From Pedosphaera sp. (GTDB taxonomy: Bacteria; Verrucomicrobiota; Verrucomicrobiia; Limisphaerales; JADLHS01): 64,000 nucleotides of DNA. The translations under genes were made by a program, and so were the position numbers. The stretch is taken from positions 1-64,000 of the forward strand of contig SIBJ01000005.1 of NCBI GenBank assembly GCA_009695195.1, written 5' to 3'. This document shows, in pieces, positions 61,151 to 64,000 of the stretch. Each line of letters opens with the position of its first letter. The stretch's first letter is position 1. The notes under the pieces are model-generated. The model did no database searches. It saw only the letters and a program-made list of their open reading frames with translations, and was not told the origin of the DNA.

Positions 61151-61470
61151 TGTGCTGGTGTCGTTGGTGCGATTTAAGAACAGGCCTCGCGCTTGAGCAA
61201 GGTGTTTGTTTGCGGTTGTGCCAAGAGATGGTGCTACGCGTCTTGGACTGCGGTGGGTGAGGGGTGAGGGCACACACCGCTTTCGCAGTCGTGCGCGCTT
61301 CCTATCTTTGGCGCATCTCCCAAAAGCGGTGTCAGCCCCATTCCCCGCCAGCCACCGCACTCCAAAACCTCGCGGCGAATCGGACGACCCACTAAAACGT
61401 GGCGTCGTCATTTCCCATTCCATCATTGCTTTGCCCGCCACTGTTTGTTGTCTTTATCCGCCAACGAAAC
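61151..61470. other. Intergenic region containing a family D palindrome, otherwise no gene seen
   Basis: 320 nt between the 129-residue gene and pyruvate carboxylase. About 133 nt (61238-61370) is the repeat. The flanks show no convincing open frame, tRNA or riboswitch. The promoters of both divergent genes must lie here, but I cannot place them. Confidence 0.6.
61238..61370. repeat. Long palindromic element (family D, copy 2)
   Basis: The outer arm GCGTCTTGGACTGCGGTGG (61238-61256) faces CCACCGCACTCC (61352-61363). The inner pair ACACCGCTTT (61274-61283) faces AAAGCGGTGT (61323-61332). It is nearly identical to copy 1 in its arms but differs in the loop. Confidence 0.9.
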
Positions 61471-64000
61471 ATGAGTTCGCCTGAAGCATCGCCGAATCCG
61501 CCAGCCGCGCCGCCGCGCCAGCGAAAACTGCTCGTCGCCAATCGCAGCGAAATCGCCATCCGCGTTTTTCGCGCGGCGACCGAACTCGGCTTCCGCACCG
61601 TCGCGATTTACGCGCAGGAGGACCGGCTCGCGATCCATCGCTTCAAGGCGGACGAAGCGTATCTCGTCGGCGTCGGCAAAGGCCCGGTCGGCGCGTATCT
61701 CGACATCCCTGGCATCATCGCGCTCGCGCAGGAAAAGGGCGTGGACATGATCCATCCCGGCTACGGATTTCTGTCCGAGAACGCCGACTTCGCGCAGGCG
61801 TGCGAGGATGCGGGCATCACGTTCATCGGACCGCGCGTGGAATTGTTGCGCATGATGGGCGACAAAACCGCCGCGCGCGCGCTGGCGCAAAAAGTCGGCG
61901 TGCCCACGTTGCCGGGAACGGAAGAAGCCATCGAAGACCGCGACAAGGCGCTCAAGGCGGCGAAAGAAATCGGCTTCCCACTCATCGTCAAAGCCGCGTT
62001 CGGCGGCGGTGGGCGCGGGATGCGCGTGGTCACCAAACCCGGCGATCTGGCCGATTCACTTGACGAAGCGCAGGGCGAAGCGGGCCGCGCCTTCGGCAAC
62101 CCGGCGGTTTTTCTCGAGCGCTACGTCGCACGCGCGAAACACATCGAGGTGCAAATCCTCGGCGATCAGCACGGCAGCGTGATTCATTTGCACGAGCGCG
62201 ATTGCTCGGTGCAGCGGCGACATCAGAAAGTCATCGAAATCGCGCCGAGTGTTGGACTGGATCCGGAAGTTCGCCGCGAGTTGTGCGAGGCGGCGGTGAA
62301 GTTGTGCCGCGAAATCAAATACGACAACGCCGGCACGGTGGAATTTCTTTTGGACCTCGACACGAACGAGTGGTTCTTCATCGAGATGAACCCGCGCATC
62401 CAGGTCGAGCACACCGTCACCGAAGTCATCACCGGCGTGGACCTTGTGCGTTCGCAGATCCTCATCGCGGCGGGTCGCGAGATGCACACGCCGGAAGTCG
62501 GCGTCCCGCCGCAGAGCGGCATCCAGCGGAATGGTTTCGCCGTGCAATGCCGCATCACGACCGAGGACCCGGAAAATAAATTTCAACCTGATTACGGCCG
62601 CATCCTCACCTATCGCTCGTCCGGCGGCTTCGGCATCCGGCTCGACGGCGGCATGGGTTACGCCGGCTCGGTCATCACGCCGTTTTACGATTCGCTGCTC
62701 GTCAAGCTTACGGTCAGCGGCCCGACGTTCGAGACGGCGTTGTCGCGCATGGATCGCGGGCTGCGCGAATTCCGCATCCGCGGCGTCAAGACCAACATCC
62801 CGTTTCTCGAAAACGTCATTCACAACGAGACGTTCAAGTCCGGCCAGGCGACGACGACGCTGATTGATACGACGCCCGAGTTGTTCAAACTCAAAGCCCG
62901 CCGCGACCGCGCGACGAAGCTGCTCACGTTCCTCGGCGATGTGACGGTGAACGGCAATCCGCAGGCGAAAGGTCACGTCCCGAAGGAACTCTTGTTGCCG
63001 GCGCGGATTCCGGCTTACGATCACAAACAAGTTCCGCCGCGCGGCACGCGGCAACTTCTGCTCGAACTCGGCCCAAAAAAATTCGCGCAGTGGGTGCTGA
63101 AACAAAAGCAACTGCTCGTCACCGACACGACGTTTCGCGATGGGCATCAATCACTCCTCGCCACGCGCGTGCGGAGTTACGACATGCTGGCGATCGCCGA
63201 CGCCGTGGCGCGGCGCACGCCGAATCTTTTCAGCCTGGAAATGTGGGGCGGGGCGACGTTCGACACGGCGATGCGGTTCCTGCACGAAGACCCGTGGGTG
63301 CGGCTGCGGGAATTGCGGGAAAAGATTCCGAACATTTGTTTTCAGATGTTGTTCCGCGGCTCGAACGCCGTCGGCTACTCGAATTATCCCGACAACGCGG
63401 TCGCCGGCTTCGTCAAGCACGCCGCCGCGTCGGGCATGGATATTTTCCGCATCTTCGATTCGCTGAATTATCTGCCGAACCTCAAGGTCGCAATGGAAGC
63501 GGTGCAGGATACGCACGCGGTTTGCGAGGCGGCGATCTGTTACACCGGCAACATCCTCGACCGCTCGCGCAAGAAATATTCGCTGCGCTATTACCTCAAG
63601 CTGGCGAAGGAACTGGAGCGCATGGGCGCGCACACGCTCGCGATCAAGGACATGGCGGGGCTGTGCCGGCCTGCCGCCGCGTATCAACTCGTCAAGGCGC
63701 TCAAGGAACACGTCGGCCTCCCGATCCATTTCCACACGCACGACACGAGCGGCACGACCGCCGCGTCCGTGCTCGCCGCGAGCGAAGCGGGCGTGGACAT
63801 CGCGGACCTCGCCATCGCTTCCATGTCCGGCTCAACCAGCCAGCCGAATCTCAACTCCATCGTCGCGGCGCTGCAATTTTCCAAACGCGACACCGGGCTC
63901 GACCTCGACGCGCTGAACGAGTTCGCGGATTACTGGGAACACGTGCGCGGTTTCTACGCGCCGTTCGACACGGCGCCGCGCGCGGGAAGCGCGGAGGTTT
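61471..64000 (+). CDS. pyc: Pyruvate carboxylase (5' part; runs off the window)
   Basis: A biotin enzyme making oxaloacetate from pyruvate. At least 843 residues are visible, with no stop before the window end. The biotin carboxylase part (about 15-470) has KLLVANRSEIAIRVFRAATE, HPGYGFLSENADFA, the ATP-grasp loop FGGGGRGMRVV and FIEMNPRIQVEHTVTE. The carboxyltransferase part begins near 550 with TDTTFRDGHQSLLATRVRS, then MLFRGSNAVGYSNYPDN and IKDMAGLCRP. The biotin-carrier domain should follow past 64000. The single-chain order BC-CT distinguishes it from two-subunit forms. ATG at 61471. Confidence 0.95.
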   Translation, partial: MSSPEASPNPPAAPPRQRKLLVANRSEIAIRVFRAATELGFRTVAIYAQEDRLAIHRFKADEAYLVGVGKGPVGAYLDIPGIIALAQEKGVDMIHPGYGFLSENADFAQACEDAGITFIGPRVELLRMMGDKTAARALAQKVGVPTLPGTEEAIEDRDKALKAAKEIGFPLIVKAAFGGGGRGMRVVTKPGDLADSLDEAQGEAGRAFGNPAVFLERYVARAKHIEVQILGDQHGSVIHLHERDCSVQRRHQKVIEIAPSVGLDPEVRRELCEAAVKLCREIKYDNAGTVEFLLDLDTNEWFFIEMNPRIQVEHTVTEVITGVDLVRSQILIAAGREMHTPEVGVPPQSGIQRNGFAVQCRITTEDPENKFQPDYGRILTYRSSGGFGIRLDGGMGYAGSVITPFYDSLLVKLTVSGPTFETALSRMDRGLREFRIRGVKTNIPFLENVIHNETFKSGQATTTLIDTTPELFKLKARRDRATKLLTFLGDVTVNGNPQAKGHVPKELLLPARIPAYDHKQVPPRGTRQLLLELGPKKFAQWVLKQKQLLVTDTTFRDGHQSLLATRVRSYDMLAIADAVARRTPNLFSLEMWGGATFDTAMRFLHEDPWVRLRELREKIPNICFQMLFRGSNAVGYSNYPDNAVAGFVKHAAASGMDIFRIFDSLNYLPNLKVAMEAVQDTHAVCEAAICYTGNILDRSRKKYSLRYYLKLAKELERMGAHTLAIKDMAGLCRPAAAYQLVKALKEHVGLPIHFHTHDTSGTTAASVLAASEAGVDIADLAIASMSGSTSQPNLNSIVAALQFSKRDTGLDLDALNEFADYWEHVRGFYAPFDTAPRAGSAEV

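Overview
The window is about 64 kb of GC-rich bacterial chromosome with almost no Shine-Dalgarno sequences. The gene content points to Verrucomicrobiota, probably the Limisphaerales/Pedosphaera side (subdivision 3). The evidence is a DUF1549/DUF1553 plus DUF1501 pair, a giant secreted Calx-beta protein, YHYH proteins, proteins with C-terminal 'GxPGxxYxLxxTTNLxxW' modules, and very many short palindromic intergenic repeats. This assignment is an inference from content, not from a marker gene.

Layout. 1-111 is the tail of an IS4-type transposase. 0.2-10.8 kb holds housekeeping and cofactor genes on the plus strand: glyS, an AI-2E family permease, a DUF2127-like protein, a large TPR protein, larB and larC (nickel-pincer cofactor), ribBA and ribH. 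10.9-19.5 kb is an aerobic respiration block: a secreted cupredoxin-like protein, ctaA and ctaB (heme A), cytochrome c oxidase subunits I, III and IV, two small membrane proteins, subunit II, SCO1 and a DUF420 protein. 19.6-28.2 kb is mixed: an iron-type alcohol dehydrogenase, a YebC regulator coupled to a PQQ-type propeller protein, a GT-C-like membrane protein, a scramblase-like protein, tandem SPFH proteins and a Phd/VapC toxin-antitoxin pair. 28.2-34.5 kb has the DUF1501/DUF1553 pair, a secreted protein and a MOSC protein. 34.6-40.8 kb has pgk, tpiA, secG and oppABC. 40.8-49.5 kb is one 2871-residue secreted mosaic protein. dprA follows.

The most interesting part is 50.7-59.6 kb. A single gene fuses an MbnP-like domain to a diheme MauG/MbnH-type peroxidase. 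It sits directly downstream of two paralogous YHYH-protein genes. A divergently oriented OmpR-type response regulator and its histidine kinase follow. The response-regulator gene and both YHYH genes share the same promoter architecture: CTTCA and CTTAA 11 bp apart, then exactly 24 nt to a start codon. Together these look like a regulated periplasmic copper and protein-oxidation system. DAHP synthase, a small unknown gene and the first two thirds of pyruvate carboxylase close the window.

Overlaid on everything are at least five families of inverted-repeat elements. The commonest is made of degenerate 7-bp tandem repeats arranged as two opposing arms. Several copies lie in frame inside genes (ctaA, larC, ribH, the DUF1553 gene, the MbnP-MbnH gene), and two encode hydrophobic signal or membrane segments. 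Three loci also show frameshifts (tandem SPFH, zinc-ribbon/scramblase, and a secreted protein at 56.2-57.2 kb). Either the genes are decaying or the assembly has small indels.
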